DNA from: Bacteroidales bacterium UBA3543
Lineage (GTDB): Bacteria > Bacteroidota > Bacteroidia > Bacteroidales > UBA932
Length of the DNA stretch: 38,524 bases
Assembly: GCA_002376715.1 (NCBI GenBank)
Contig: DFOK01000076.1
Coordinates: 1-38,524, forward strand
Direction of reading: 5' to 3'
Position 1 is the first letter of the stretch, and each line of letters starts with the position of its first letter. The notes below the pieces were generated by a model. The model ran no database searches. It saw nothing but the letters and a program-made list of their open reading frames with translations, and was not told the DNA's origin. Shown piece after piece: positions 8,395 to 18,700 of the stretch. The position numbers and the translations under genes are program-made.

Positions 8395-9804
8395 TTAGGG
8401 AAGTTGTGCTCCGTAGCCCTGAACTGCACCGAATAGTTTGAGTGCATCCTCAAAAGGATACCTGTTGGCAAACATAGATGCGGAAGAGTCGATGGTGCCC
8501 TGCATATTCATACCCATTGCCTGGCGGAAAACATTTGCGCCGGAGTTGGGATCGAAATTGGTCTTCTCATTATATGCAGCCTCGATAAAGCCTTTGAGAT
8601 AGGGCTCATTGAGGGTCCCGTTGAAAATAGAGGGATCGGATACGGACTTGTTGCCGGAAACCTCTGCAAGTTGCTCCACATCGTCAAAGTCCTTTACCCA
8701 TACTCTTAGGAACATACCGCCCCCGGGTAGACAAATGTCAGCCTGTTTGTTGAGGAAGAAGAGAGAGTTCTCGCAAGTCGTTATCTTCTCACGCTCTCTG
8801 GCGGCATTGCTGTCAATGCGGCAGCGGTCAAGTCCCGAGAAAATGCTGCACCCGATAATATTGTGGTCAAGGTAACTGTGTACACCATTCATATAACGAT
8901 AGCCGTAACCCATGTCAGCCATATCTTTAAGACGCGACCAGGTGAAAAGGACTGTGTTATTTGTGAATTTTACCTCACAATACTCTGTTGCATAGCTGCC
9001 GGATACCTCCATTGCGGCCATACGTATGTTGATGAAAATGCAGTTGTCAACCTCCATTTTGCCTTTGAACATACCTCTAATACCATAGTTGGGACTGTTG
9101 ACGAATGCACAGTTGCGGACCTTTATATTACATGTGGGATTGTCCAGATAGATCAGGGCAGTCTCGGTGGTATATACCTTTTCTTCAAAGTTGGTGCCGC
9201 CGATACCTGCCGTACCGATAGGCTGCATCATCGGGCTATCAACTCCCTCAGGCTTGCCTTTGCCGGCCGGATTGTATGCAACGGAATTGCCTCTGTCGAT
9301 CAGCAGACCGTCAATCACCACTTCGCCGCCGTGAGTGCCTTTGATCTGTATTGTGCCGCCACCTTTAGCGGTGCCATTGGAAGTAGCGTCCGGCTGTACC
9401 ATTGAGCGATATTTCAGAATATCTCTGGTAGAGAAATCATCGGAGTAGCCTCCCATGATGGTCAAAGGCTTATCGATGACAATATTGCCGGAATTGAGCA
9501 TTCCAAAATAGTTGCCTTGTGCCACGAGGATAACATCTCCGGGCTTAGCGTTGTCAATTGCTTTCTGGAGATTCTTGTAGGGCTTTGCCTTGGAGCCGTC
9601 ATTGCGGTTTGAACCTGTGAGGCTACTCACATGGATGGCATTTCCGCTACTGAAGCTACCGGTGTTTCTATTCTCTTTGTTGTCGGATTTTACTTCGCTG
9701 GAAACAGCTTCTTTGGCCTTGTTGAGCAGATTACCCAGCCTGCCCTGTCCCATTGCCGTCGTTGTAACTGCAAATGCAAGGACGAATGTCAAAATTTTTT
9801 TCAT
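8395..9804 (-). CDS. Secreted right-handed beta-helix protein (DUF1565-like)
   Basis: The 469-residue protein has a Sec signal peptide (MKKILTFVLAFAVTTTAMGQ) and then a low-complexity, charged linker to about residue 50. IHVSSLTGSNRNDGSKAKPY, followed by LQKAIDNAKPGDVILVAQGNY, is the typical opening of DUF1565/pectate-lyase-like parallel beta-helix domains: a calcium-site-like loop, then the first coils. Repeating V-x-N-C-x-F and I-x-G-x-x-I rungs continue to about residue 370. These folds usually belong to polysaccharide lyases or surface proteins, but no catalytic residues can be identified, so substrate and activity are open. No -7 box was found upstream. It is monocistronic, with iorB 71 nt upstream on the same strand. 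Confidence 0.78.
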   Translation of the reverse strand: MKKILTFVLAFAVTTTAMGQGRLGNLLNKAKEAVSSEVKSDNKENRNTGSFSSGNAIHVSSLTGSNRNDGSKAKPYKNLQKAIDNAKPGDVILVAQGNYFGMLNSGNIVIDKPLTIMGGYSDDFSTRDILKYRSMVQPDATSNGTAKGGGTIQIKGTHGGEVVIDGLLIDRGNSVAYNPAGKGKPEGVDSPMMQPIGTAGIGGTNFEEKVYTTETALIYLDNPTCNIKVRNCAFVNSPNYGIRGMFKGKMEVDNCIFINIRMAAMEVSGSYATEYCEVKFTNNTVLFTWSRLKDMADMGYGYRYMNGVHSYLDHNIIGCSIFSGLDRCRIDSNAAREREKITTCENSLFFLNKQADICLPGGGMFLRVWVKDFDDVEQLAEVSGNKSVSDPSIFNGTLNEPYLKGFIEAAYNEKTNFDPNSGANVFRQAMGMNMQGTIDSSASMFANRYPFEDALKLFGAVQGYGAQLP

Positions 9805-9875
9805 GTATGAAATGGATTAGTTAGATTTATTCTATTAAAAATTAAAACGAGGTTCCTAATATTGATGCGGCCTGA

Positions 9876-10448
9876 TTATAATGAAGCGGCCTGGCCTGCT
9901 CTGAAGGCTTTGAGGTTGGCCTCCACGACCTCTTCTCCCTTGTCGGAAAATATTCTGCGGATACCTTCTTCAAACTTTTGCAATTCCATTCCCAGAAGGT
10001 GACTGCAGGCACCCAGAAGGACAATATTGGCCCCACGAGGGTTGCCCACGTCGCGTGCGATGGTATCCACATCCACCAGGATGGTGTTTTTTATTTTGCG
10101 GAGTTCCTCCATTATCGATTCTATCTGAGGATAGTTTGGGATGTTGACAAACGGAGTAGTGTTGGTCACAATCCATCCCTCTTTGGAGAGCCATGGGAGG
10201 TATCTGAGCGCTTCCATCGGCTCGAGCGAGATGATTATGTCTGCGCAACCTTTTGGTATCAGGTCTGAAGCTATGGGGTTGGAACTGATGCGGAGATTGG
10301 ACTGCACGTCTCCACCCCTCTGGCTCATGCCGTGGACCTCGGCCTGTTTAATGTTGAAGCCCTCCTTGAGGGCAGCTTCTCCTATGACGGCAGCGATGGA
10401 GAGGATTCCTTGTCCTCCCACACCGGCGAGTATTATATCTTTTTTCAT
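9876..10448 (-). CDS. iorB: Indolepyruvate oxidoreductase subunit beta
   Basis: The 190-residue protein begins MKKDIILAGVGGQGILSIAA. The GVGGQG motif opens the gamma-type pyruvate:ferredoxin oxidoreductase domain that forms the small subunit of IorAB. KQAEVHGMSQRGGDVQSNLR is the second family signature. With IorA it oxidatively decarboxylates aryl-2-oxoacids such as indolepyruvate, made by transamination of aromatic amino acids, to aryl-acyl-CoA in the cytoplasm. The start at 10448 is preferred because its ATG overlaps the iorA stop codon (ATGA), showing translational coupling; an upstream ATG at 10490 lies within iorA. Family and pairing are secure. Confidence 0.93.
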   Translation of the reverse strand: MKKDIILAGVGGQGILSIAAVIGEAALKEGFNIKQAEVHGMSQRGGDVQSNLRISSNPIASDLIPKGCADIIISLEPMEALRYLPWLSKEGWIVTNTTPFVNIPNYPQIESIMEELRKIKNTILVDVDTIARDVGNPRGANIVLLGACSHLLGMELQKFEEGIRRIFSDKGEEVVEANLKAFRAGQAASL

Positions 10449-12052
10449 TGTGTTCTCTTTTTTGCGTGACGTTTGGCGGTCTGTATACATTCCCTTCGGG
10501 GAATGATAACCGACAGACCTTTGTATTCTATTTCTTCGCGAATAATGCGCGTAATCTCGGGCATATTCTTCGGCAGAGGTATCACAGTACGGATGTGAGC
10601 AGGATCAACTCCTACGGCAGCGCAGATAGCTTCCAGCTTACCTGTGCCCGCGGAATCCTGTCCTCCGGTCATACCGGTGGTGAGGTTGTCTGAGATTACC
10701 ACCACGATATTGGCATTGACATTGGCCGCATCAAGCAGACTTGTGATACCCGAGTGGGTAAAAGTGGAGTCGCCGATAACCGCTATGCTTGGCCATAAAC
10801 CGGCGTCTGCCGCTCCTCTCGCAACGGTTATGGAGGATCCCATATCGATGCAGGAGCTGATGGTTCTGAAGGGAGGCAGCGCTCCGAGAGTATAGCAGCC
10901 GATGTCACTGAAGACTTTGTGACCCGGATAGTCTGCGAGCACTTCATTTAATGCAGTATAAACATCTCTGTGTCCGCAACCCTGGCAAAGAGCGGGAGGT
11001 CTTGGTACCACCACGCTGCTTGGCTGGTTAGTTTTATGAGCGGGTAGTCCGAGAGCTTCTCTGACTGAGTTCGGGTTAAGTTCTCCCATTCTCGGCAAAG
11101 CACCGCTAAGACGTCCGAGTACCTTTACAGGGGTGGGGAGAATACCTTTGATCATCTCTTCAAGCAACGGCTGTCCCTCCTCCATAACGAGGATTGAGTC
11201 ACATTCGGAGGCCATTTTACGTATCAGGTCCGACGGAGCAGGATATTGCGAAATCTTTAGAATCGGATGTGGATAGTTCATTCCGACATTCTCTCTGAGA
11301 TAGTTGTATGCGATGCCGCAGGCAATCACGCCGAGGCTCTTGTCGGGAGCAGCAAAATAGCGGTTCCATCCCTCTTTCGATGCGCTGATGCGTTCGAGTT
11401 CTTCATAGCCGGATATTACCTGCGGATATTTGCGGCGTGCGTTGGCCGGAAGCAGTATCCAGGAGGAGGGGTCTTTCGGAAATGTGAGTTTCTCCCTACG
11501 GGGAATAGATTTCGCAGCCACCTCTACCACTGCCCTCGAGTGGGCCATCCTGGTGGTAAGCCTCATCATCACGGGGATATTGTTCTTCTCCGACAGGCGG
11601 AAACCATACTCCATCATATCGTAGGCCTCCTGCTGATCGGATGGCTCCAGTATCGGAATAAAGGCAAATTTGCCATAAAAGCGGCTATCCTGCTCATTCT
11701 GCGATGAGTGCATTGAGGGGTCGTCCGCAACCACCACTATCACGCCTCCGTTTACTCCCGTAATTGCGGAATTTACAAAGGCATCGGCAGCCACATTCAA
11801 GCCTACGTGTTTCATACATACAAGTGCACGTTGTCCAACATAAGAGACACCCAGGGCCGTCTCCATCGCGGTTTTTTCATTGGTACACCATGTAGAATGA
11901 ATACCGGCCTCGCGTGCCGTCTCACTGCCCTGAATATACTCTGTAATCTCGGTGGAGGGTGTCCCCGGATAGGCATAAACTCCGGTAATGCCGGCATTTA
12001 TAGCTCCCAGCGCCACCGCTTCATCACCCAATAGCAATTTTTTAACTTTCAT
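10445..12052 (-). CDS. iorA: Indolepyruvate oxidoreductase subunit alpha, without C-terminal ferredoxin domain
   Basis: The 535-residue protein holds the pyrimidine-binding domain first (GVYAYPGTPSTEITEY, about 24-39), then the linker domain, then the thiamine-diphosphate domain with CQGCGHRD (356-362) and the TPP motif GDST...SDN (427-456). It acts with IorB on aryl-2-oxoacids. Archaeal IorA proteins continue into a C-terminal ferredoxin domain with two CxxCxxCxxxC clusters. This protein instead stops at RRECIQTAKRHAKKRTQ, so no iron-sulfur domain is encoded here and electrons must pass to a separate carrier. A TATATTTG box lies 27 nt before the ATG. It is the first gene of the iorAB operon. 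Assignment is secure. Confidence 0.92.
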   Translation of the reverse strand: MKVKKLLLGDEAVALGAINAGITGVYAYPGTPSTEITEYIQGSETAREAGIHSTWCTNEKTAMETALGVSYVGQRALVCMKHVGLNVAADAFVNSAITGVNGGVIVVVADDPSMHSSQNEQDSRFYGKFAFIPILEPSDQQEAYDMMEYGFRLSEKNNIPVMMRLTTRMAHSRAVVEVAAKSIPRREKLTFPKDPSSWILLPANARRKYPQVISGYEELERISASKEGWNRYFAAPDKSLGVIACGIAYNYLRENVGMNYPHPILKISQYPAPSDLIRKMASECDSILVMEEGQPLLEEMIKGILPTPVKVLGRLSGALPRMGELNPNSVREALGLPAHKTNQPSSVVVPRPPALCQGCGHRDVYTALNEVLADYPGHKVFSDIGCYTLGALPPFRTISSCIDMGSSITVARGAADAGLWPSIAVIGDSTFTHSGITSLLDAANVNANIVVVISDNLTTGMTGGQDSAGTGKLEAICAAVGVDPAHIRTVIPLPKNMPEITRIIREEIEYKGLSVIIPRRECIQTAKRHAKKRTQ

Positions 12053-12078
12053 TATCTATTATTTTTTCATTCAATCCT

Positions 12079-12086
12079 CAAATATA
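12079..12086 (-). promoter_or_regulatory. -7 box (TATATTTG) for iorAB
   Basis: The minus strand reads TATATTTG, matching TAnnTTTG, 26 nt before the iorA ATG. The surrounding spacer is A+T rich. No -33 TTTG was found at the expected distance. Confidence 0.5.
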
Positions 12087-12221
12087 GCAAATAAATGCAA
12101 TATAACGTTGGAATAAAATCCTTAAATTGCTTACATATTACAATATTTTCAACCCCTAATATATCAAATTCTCACAAAAACAGCTAGTTAGAGATTTAAA
12201 TCGTTAGAGTGAGGGAGGAAA

Positions 12222-12250
12222 TAAAAACTCCCCGAATTCTCGAGGAGTTT
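12222..12250 (-). terminator. Rho-independent terminator after the S9 peptidase gene
   Basis: On the minus strand AAACTCC (12250-12244) pairs with GGAGTTT (12231-12225), with an extra inner CGA/TCG pairing and a 4-nt loop. The hairpin is followed by TTTTTATTT. It lies 27 nt past the peptidase stop codon and ends the SusC-SusD-S9 transcript. Confidence 0.75.
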
Positions 12251-12276
12251 GTTTCTAGGTTATCAGTGATCAAAGA

Positions 12277-14244
12277 TCAAAGCTTGTCAATGAAATGCAG
12301 GATTGTGCGGTAGTAGAGTATATTATTGTCTATGCCCTTGACGCCGTGTCCCTGACCATCCAATTCGAGAAATTCGACAGGTTTATCTATGCCCTTTAGG
12401 GCGTTGTACATCATCCTTGAACCCTCAATGTTGACTCTGTCGTCGTGATTGCCATGGATAAGGAGCAGAGGTCCGGTAATTTTCTCATAGTGAGTAATTG
12501 GAGATCTGTCAATCAATTTATCCCTATCCTTGTCGGGATCTCCCGCTTCGAGGTAGGTCCAGTCAGGAATATTGGAGTGATTGTGCTCATAAATAATGTC
12601 GCTGAAACCTGCTACAGAGACTCCGAAACCGAAGGGGAAGGAGGCTTTGTTGCCGTTGACTTCTCCGGGGAATGTCATCAGTCTCATTGTTGCATATCCT
12701 CCGTGGCTCATTCCGAATACACCGATTCTTTCAGCAGGAACCCCTAATTTATCAGAGATATATTGTGCGCAGTAGATAATGTCAATAATTTCATTTCCAC
12801 CCAAATCCCTGTCGTTGAGAGCTGCAAAGTCTCTTCCGAACCCGCTGGTGCCTCTAGGGGAGGGACTGAGCACGTACATACCTGCCTCATTGAATATTTG
12901 ATGTTCGATATCATAATAGTTGCCTCCACCGTAAAAAGACTGGATCATCACAATCTCTTTACCTTCTGGAAGAGGATTTTCCGGAGTCAGGATATACGCA
13001 TGAAGTTGGCGAGTTTCTCCCGTTTTCGGATCGATATCAAAAGTAGGAATGGTCACCCTTTCTGTCGTTGAGGCAATCATCTTCTCCTTTTTCTCCTGAG
13101 GCAAATCGACAACAATTTCTTTGGTGAGATTTGTTCCATCGAATGTCATTACCCATAGCTGGAATGGAATGTCCGTAGCACCTGCACCAAGATAGGCTTT
13201 ATTGTCGATTGTTGTCTTGATGCCGAGTGTCACCTGATAATTCTCACTGGCGATTACCACTCCGTTGAGAGGGTCAATTATGGAAACTTTGGTTTGTGCA
13301 GGATTGTTTTCAATTCCGAAAAGGTATTTTTTGCCGTCAACCTCAATCCAATCCACCGAAAGAGATGATTCATTGGTGGTGATTCGCGTAGTTTTGCCAC
13401 TCTTTCTATTATAAGAATAGATATTGGGATATCCGGTCTGGTCGCTTGTAAAATAGGCTGTGTTCTCATCATACCAAGGGAAAAGCATGTTGGTACCATC
13501 CAGACTGCCCTCTTTCGAAGGATCTGTTATCACTTTAAGAGTGCCTTTATCCAGATTGATGCAGGCAGCATTTGTATAAGTTCTGTCAGCTTCTTTTAGA
13601 ACCGTCAACACAATGCTTTTTTCATCGGGACTGAAGGAAATGTCGGTCCAGGTCATCCTGAAGTCAGGTTTGTCTGTATAGACCAGTTTGTCTTCGAGAG
13701 TTTGCAAGTCGAGAATGTGAAGTTCATCCAGCCTGTTTTCATTCTGGGCAAGTCTGGCAATATAGGCGATTTTCGTCTTGTCTGCATTGAATGCCCATCC
13801 GTAAATATAGGGTACGTCAGTGAGTTTTTCGATTTCTCCTGTCTCAATGTTCAGACGGTAGAGATTGATGATTTCGTCGTTTCTCTCGTCGCCTATCCAG
13901 TAGAGCCTTCCGTCTGTTTCATTGTATTCGTGGCTCCAGAATGTCTTTTTGGAGAAATCCTCGCTGCTAATAACTTTCCCTTGGTCTAGGTCGCTGCCAG
14001 TTGAGAGATCCAGCATCAATAGTTCATTTGTTTTGCCGCTTCTGAGATAAAAGAGTTTTGTTGCGTCATCCGACATCTTAATGCCGTATGGTGAATAGGG
14101 GAATTGGGTGAGGAAGGATTTAACATCAATATCCCTTCCGCTAAACTTTACGATTCCGTCATTATCTCCCGCCGGTTGACAGGAGATTGCAAGGAGTGCT
14201 GACAACAGCACTCCTAGCAAAATTGCTGCAAATGATTTTCTCAT
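12277..14244 (-). CDS. S9 family prolyl oligopeptidase-type lipoprotein peptidase
   Basis: The 655-residue lipoprotein (signal ending LLAISC) has an N-terminal seven-bladed propeller of WD/YWTD-like blades (about 40-380), built around repeats such as AFNADKTKIAYIARL and SFSPDEKSIVLTVL. An alpha/beta hydrolase domain follows: nucleophile Ser513 in GMSHGG, Asp601 in HGNHDDRV and His633 in GQGHG. This is the S9 (dipeptidyl-peptidase IV/acylaminoacyl-peptidase-like) arrangement, and such enzymes trim short peptides. The exact cleavage specificity cannot be read. It follows susD with a 3-nt gap, so it is the third gene of the SusC-SusD operon. That suggests it processes peptides for, or delivered by, that transporter. 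A terminator lies just downstream. Confidence 0.9.
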   Translation of the reverse strand: MRKSFAAILLGVLLSALLAISCQPAGDNDGIVKFSGRDIDVKSFLTQFPYSPYGIKMSDDATKLFYLRSGKTNELLMLDLSTGSDLDQGKVISSEDFSKKTFWSHEYNETDGRLYWIGDERNDEIINLYRLNIETGEIEKLTDVPYIYGWAFNADKTKIAYIARLAQNENRLDELHILDLQTLEDKLVYTDKPDFRMTWTDISFSPDEKSIVLTVLKEADRTYTNAACINLDKGTLKVITDPSKEGSLDGTNMLFPWYDENTAYFTSDQTGYPNIYSYNRKSGKTTRITTNESSLSVDWIEVDGKKYLFGIENNPAQTKVSIIDPLNGVVIASENYQVTLGIKTTIDNKAYLGAGATDIPFQLWVMTFDGTNLTKEIVVDLPQEKKEKMIASTTERVTIPTFDIDPKTGETRQLHAYILTPENPLPEGKEIVMIQSFYGGGNYYDIEHQIFNEAGMYVLSPSPRGTSGFGRDFAALNDRDLGGNEIIDIIYCAQYISDKLGVPAERIGVFGMSHGGYATMRLMTFPGEVNGNKASFPFGFGVSVAGFSDIIYEHNHSNIPDWTYLEAGDPDKDRDKLIDRSPITHYEKITGPLLLIHGNHDDRVNIEGSRMMYNALKGIDKPVEFLELDGQGHGVKGIDNNILYYRTILHFIDKL

Positions 14245-14247
14245 AAT

Positions 14248-15732
14248 CTATTTTCTCCAGTATTCGTTCTGATCATTGGGAGTAAGTGCTTTGTTGTGCA
14301 TCATCTCATTTTCGGGGAGCGGAAGCATCATTCTGGGGCTGTCAGCTGGAAGGTCCACTTTTGCCCAGTGTTCGGGGTGCTTACTCCTTATCAACGGTTG
14401 ACGCAAACGTCTGAGGTCGTGCAGTCTGTGACCTTCACCGTATAGTTCTTTTCTTCTCTCCAGATAAATTTTTTCAAGAGTACCCTCAGTAGGAGTGGCA
14501 CCTCTCTTGACCTGTAGAGCATTGAGAACTGCCTTGGCATTGCCGCCAAGATGAGCCTCACACTCGGCCTTGATAAGATAAGCCTCAGCAATTCTAGCCA
14601 TAGGGAATTCAGCATCACCCATCATTGTTCTGTGACCGAATTTTGAAGTGTAGAATCCATCCTCTTCATAGAAATAGAAGGGGAAACGTTTTCTGACATC
14701 ATCCTTTTCAAACATATTCACAAAGGCCTTAGTCCAACGTATAGTGCCATAGCCATCCCACATATCTACTGCTTTGTCGGTCATCATATCCTCTACATCA
14801 ACCCAGCCACCATACTCATATCCGATGTATTCTTCGGCATGGTAGTAGAATGAGGGGATTGAAGCGTAGATATTGCAGGTTGTTGGCGTAAAATTGTGAT
14901 ACCAGAGCCACTCGGAATTATGATCCTTAAATCCTGATTGCCATTCCTCTTTTGACATAAGATTGGAACCGTTAAAAACATTTCCTGCGGCAAATTCCGC
15001 ATATTTCTTTGCATTCGGGTAGTCATTCATATCCAGATAAGCCCTAGCGAGAAGCAGTGCTGCCGCTTTAGGAGTTATGAAATCCGTGTTGTCGGGAGAA
15101 CACTTATCGTAAGCATAAAGCAGGTCTTTGATTATCTGAGTGTACACATCTTTTACGCTAGCACGAGGCAGGTGGTCTGAAGTGGCTACTGCTGGTTCGA
15201 GACGGAGTATAACACCGGGAGCATTAGGATTTACATTGTAGGGTACCGCAAAGAGTCTTACAAGCCAGAGGTAGGAATAACCTCTCACTCCATAGGCCTT
15301 TGCTATCAGGTCCTCTTTCCCAGGCTCGTCAGGTAACTCAGGGACAAAGGCCAGAATAGAGTTGGCATGGTCGATAGCTTTGTAGAGGTTTGGCCATATA
15401 TAGTTGGAATAACCTGACCACCAGGGGCTGGCAGAAGGCTCTTGTGAGTAGGAATATGAGAACATATGCCAGTTGTATGTGGGCCTTCCGTATGCTCCGG
15501 AGGTGACGGTAGCATCTTCACCCATCACGTCGGACATGATGTAGGCGAGAGTGTGATTGGTGTATGAACCTATGTACCTGTGGGCGGCATTGAGAGCTGT
15601 TTGAGCAGCGGATACGGAGGAGAATATCTGTTCGTCGGAAACGGAGTTAGTGGGTAAAGGATTTAGGTAATCTTTTGAGCATGACGTGAATCCGACTATC
15701 GTGATTACCATCCATAAGATATATTTTTTCAT
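14248..15732 (-). CDS. SusD/RagB family outer-membrane lipoprotein
   Basis: The 494-residue protein begins MKKYILWMVITIVGFTSCSK, a lipoprotein signal with the lipid Cys near residue 18. The mature start DYLNPLPTNSVSDEQIF and the C-terminal YLERRKELYGEGHRLHDLRR block are standard RagB/SusD signatures; the middle carries the TPR-like helices. It is the surface lid that captures ligand for the adjacent SusC pore. The start at 15732 removes four non-signal residues from the longest frame. It is 43 nt after susC and 3 nt before the S9 peptidase gene. The peptidase neighbour suggests a peptide ligand, as for RagAB of Porphyromonas, rather than a glycan; no glycoside hydrolase is present. Confidence 0.93.
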   Translation of the reverse strand: MKKYILWMVITIVGFTSCSKDYLNPLPTNSVSDEQIFSSVSAAQTALNAAHRYIGSYTNHTLAYIMSDVMGEDATVTSGAYGRPTYNWHMFSYSYSQEPSASPWWSGYSNYIWPNLYKAIDHANSILAFVPELPDEPGKEDLIAKAYGVRGYSYLWLVRLFAVPYNVNPNAPGVILRLEPAVATSDHLPRASVKDVYTQIIKDLLYAYDKCSPDNTDFITPKAAALLLARAYLDMNDYPNAKKYAEFAAGNVFNGSNLMSKEEWQSGFKDHNSEWLWYHNFTPTTCNIYASIPSFYYHAEEYIGYEYGGWVDVEDMMTDKAVDMWDGYGTIRWTKAFVNMFEKDDVRKRFPFYFYEEDGFYTSKFGHRTMMGDAEFPMARIAEAYLIKAECEAHLGGNAKAVLNALQVKRGATPTEGTLEKIYLERRKELYGEGHRLHDLRRLRQPLIRSKHPEHWAKVDLPADSPRMMLPLPENEMMHNKALTPNDQNEYWRK

Positions 15733-15775
15733 TGTCTTGTCCATTTATTTATAGTGAATGATTTTGAATGATAAT

Positions 15776-18700
15776 TTAGAAAGTTACATTGACACCAAAG
15801 GTTAATGTTCTTGATAGGGGCATCGTTTCAGCATATTGTGTATATCCTCCGATTCCGTAGATGTCTATATCGTCATAACCTTTCCAATCATCTTTGAAGC
15901 AGGTAAATATATTCTCTATGTTGGCATAGATTTTTACATCGGAAAGAATGCCTGTCCTTATCATCCATTTTTTTGGAAGAGTGTATGAAATATTAAGATT
16001 CTTGAATTTGAAATATGTGGCATCGTACAGGAATCTTGTGGATTCCGAGTTTGCATTATTTGGATTAGAGTTGATATAAATTGGCACATTAGTATCTGTG
16101 TTGCCCGGAAACCATGCTTTCAGAGCATCCTTGTGAAGATTCTTTCCTGCATCGGCACCGTCATGCATCAATTCGGCATAAAGACCATCATATACCTTAC
16201 CACCAAGATTGTAGTAAAACATCATCGATAAGCTGAGGTTTTTCCACCTGATTGCAGTTGTCAGACCACCGTATGCCCAAGGGGTAGCTCTGCCTTGCAT
16301 TTCATAGTCTGCAAGTGCAAATACTGAAGTTGTGCCGTTGTCTTTCTTCCAGAGAGGGCTACCGTTGGATGGATCTACTCCCATCCAGGTCGGCATATAG
16401 AATTCGTACTGGCTATAGCCTACTTTCCAGATCTTCTTGGTACTACTCATTACCACGTCATCATTACCGGCAAGGTCGAGTATCTTGTCTCTTGAAGAGG
16501 AAATGTTAAAATTGGCACTCCAGAGCCAGTCACCCGTTTTGATTATGTCGCCTCCGAGTTCAACTTCCACACCATAATTCTTGACCTTCGCAAGGTTCAT
16601 CATGATTGATGTGATACCATGTGATGAGGGGAGAGGGAAGTTGTAGAGGAGATCTTTTGAGGTCTTGTTGAAGAATTCTACCGTACCGTAGAGTCTGTTG
16701 TCGAAAAATCCAAAGTCAACACCTACATTGAACATCGCCTGTTTCTCCCATCCGAGGTTAGGGTTGGCAAATTGAGTATGTCCGAAACCGGCATAAGGGC
16801 CATAGTTATAACTGGCACCTGCTGCCCATATTCCAAGGGATTGATACCTTCCAAGGCCAAGGTTATTACCTGAAGTACCGTAACTTGTACGGAATTTCAA
16901 TGAACTGATCCACTCGGCTTCCTTGATAAATGATTCCTGGTCAAGTCTCCAGGATCCTCCAACACTGAAGAAATTACCCCATTTGTTGTCAGTGCCGAAT
17001 ACTGAGGATCCATCACGCCTGAATGACCCGGAAATGAAATACTTATTGTCATAACTATATTCCGCACGTGCGATATATGACTTAAGGGTTTCTTCACTTG
17101 TCCATGAGGAGGGTGCAAGTGCACTTGTAGCAGCTGCAAGCTCTGTCATGAAGTCAAATGCAAACTTGGTTCCCTGCGCAAGCGCGTACTCTCTGGTACT
17201 ATGCCAGAACTCATAACCGACCATCGCCTGTACGTTGTGCACATCTCCAAAAGTCCTGTTAAAGTTAAGTGTGGTAGTGGATGAGTACATAAGATCGTGA
17301 GTCTGGTGTCTTTCACTACGTCCACCGTATGCGGGACCGTTTCCATGGAGCTTGTTCCAGAAAAGAATTTCGTAGAGGTTAATATAGTCAGGGGAGAATA
17401 CGGTCTTCAGCGTAAGCCCTTCCATAAACTTGATTTCCGTATAAAGGGATGCAAGCAACCTGTAGTTTTTGGTCTTGTGGGTGTCCATAAAGGGAATGGC
17501 AAGAGGGTTGAAGTCCTTCGATACAGGGTTGAGCCAGTTAAACTGCTTTTCGCCAGCCTCATTGAGTATATAGTTGCCGTTGCGATCCGTCATATAGATC
17601 GGAACGCCGTTAGGGAAGAAGAGTGCATTGCGGATAGGTGATGCGCCTGCACCACCGGCCACCTCGGTGTTCTGTATGGAGAACGAATACATAGCATTCA
17701 TTCCTGCCTTGAGCCAAGGTTTGACATTGGCATCAACATTCACCTTGCCGGAATAGCGTGTATACCTTGCGGTGGGAGCTGTTCCCTCCTGGTCAAAATA
17801 GCCTCCGGAGAAGAAATATAGTACTCTGTCGTTTCCTCCGGAATAGCTGACATTATAGTCCTGTGTTGTGCCTGGCTTGAGAACCTCTTTCTGCCAATCT
17901 GTATCAACAATTATTTTAGCACCTGAAACCAATTTTCCACTTGCATCATAAGGATAGTCGATACTGTAGGGGTTGAATGTAATGAGTCCCTGGGTCTGCT
18001 GGTTGGCCCATACGGCTGCATCGGCAGCAGAATAACCGGCCTTTTGGCGAGTGTTGAAATAGCTTGTGAATACTGTCTGATAGTATTCGGCAGAGCTCAT
18101 AAGATCAAAGTATTTTGGTACCATTGAGACTCCAACTTGGGCATTGACATTGAGTTTTCCGCTTCCTTGAGCTCCGTTTTTAGTGGTAATTATGACAACA
18201 CCGTTTGCGGCCCTTGATCCGTAGAGCGAAGCAGCAGCGGCATCCTTAAGGACGGTTACTGATTCAATGTCCTGAGGGTTCAGTGTAGAGAGAATGCTGG
18301 AAGTGGAATAGCTCCTGTCTGCCATTACGGAATAGTCTGCGGTGGAGGTTGCAATACCGTCCACAACATAGAGAGGTTCATTGGATGCGTTGAGAGATCC
18401 AGATCCTCTGATACGAAATGATGCGGTTGCGCCGGGTTGTCCGGACGATGTGGTGACTTGAAGACCTGCCACTTTACCTTGCATAGCCTTTTCAAATGAT
18501 GAATTTGGGTTCTGAAGAATTGACTCAGATCTTACCATGGAAGCGGAACCGGAATAAGATGACTTCTTGGCAGTACCATATGCAACTACAAGTACATCTT
18601 CAAGTACTTCCGTATCCGGAGAGATAGATACATCGACAACTGTCCTACCGTTTACGGCAACCTCAATTGTTTTGTATCCTACAAAGCTGAAAACAAGGGT

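Noticed and set aside
12193..12202. Palindrome GATTTAAATC upstream of iorA
   Set aside because: It is a 10-bp A+T-rich palindrome in an A+T-rich spacer, expected by chance, more than 100 nt from the promoter.
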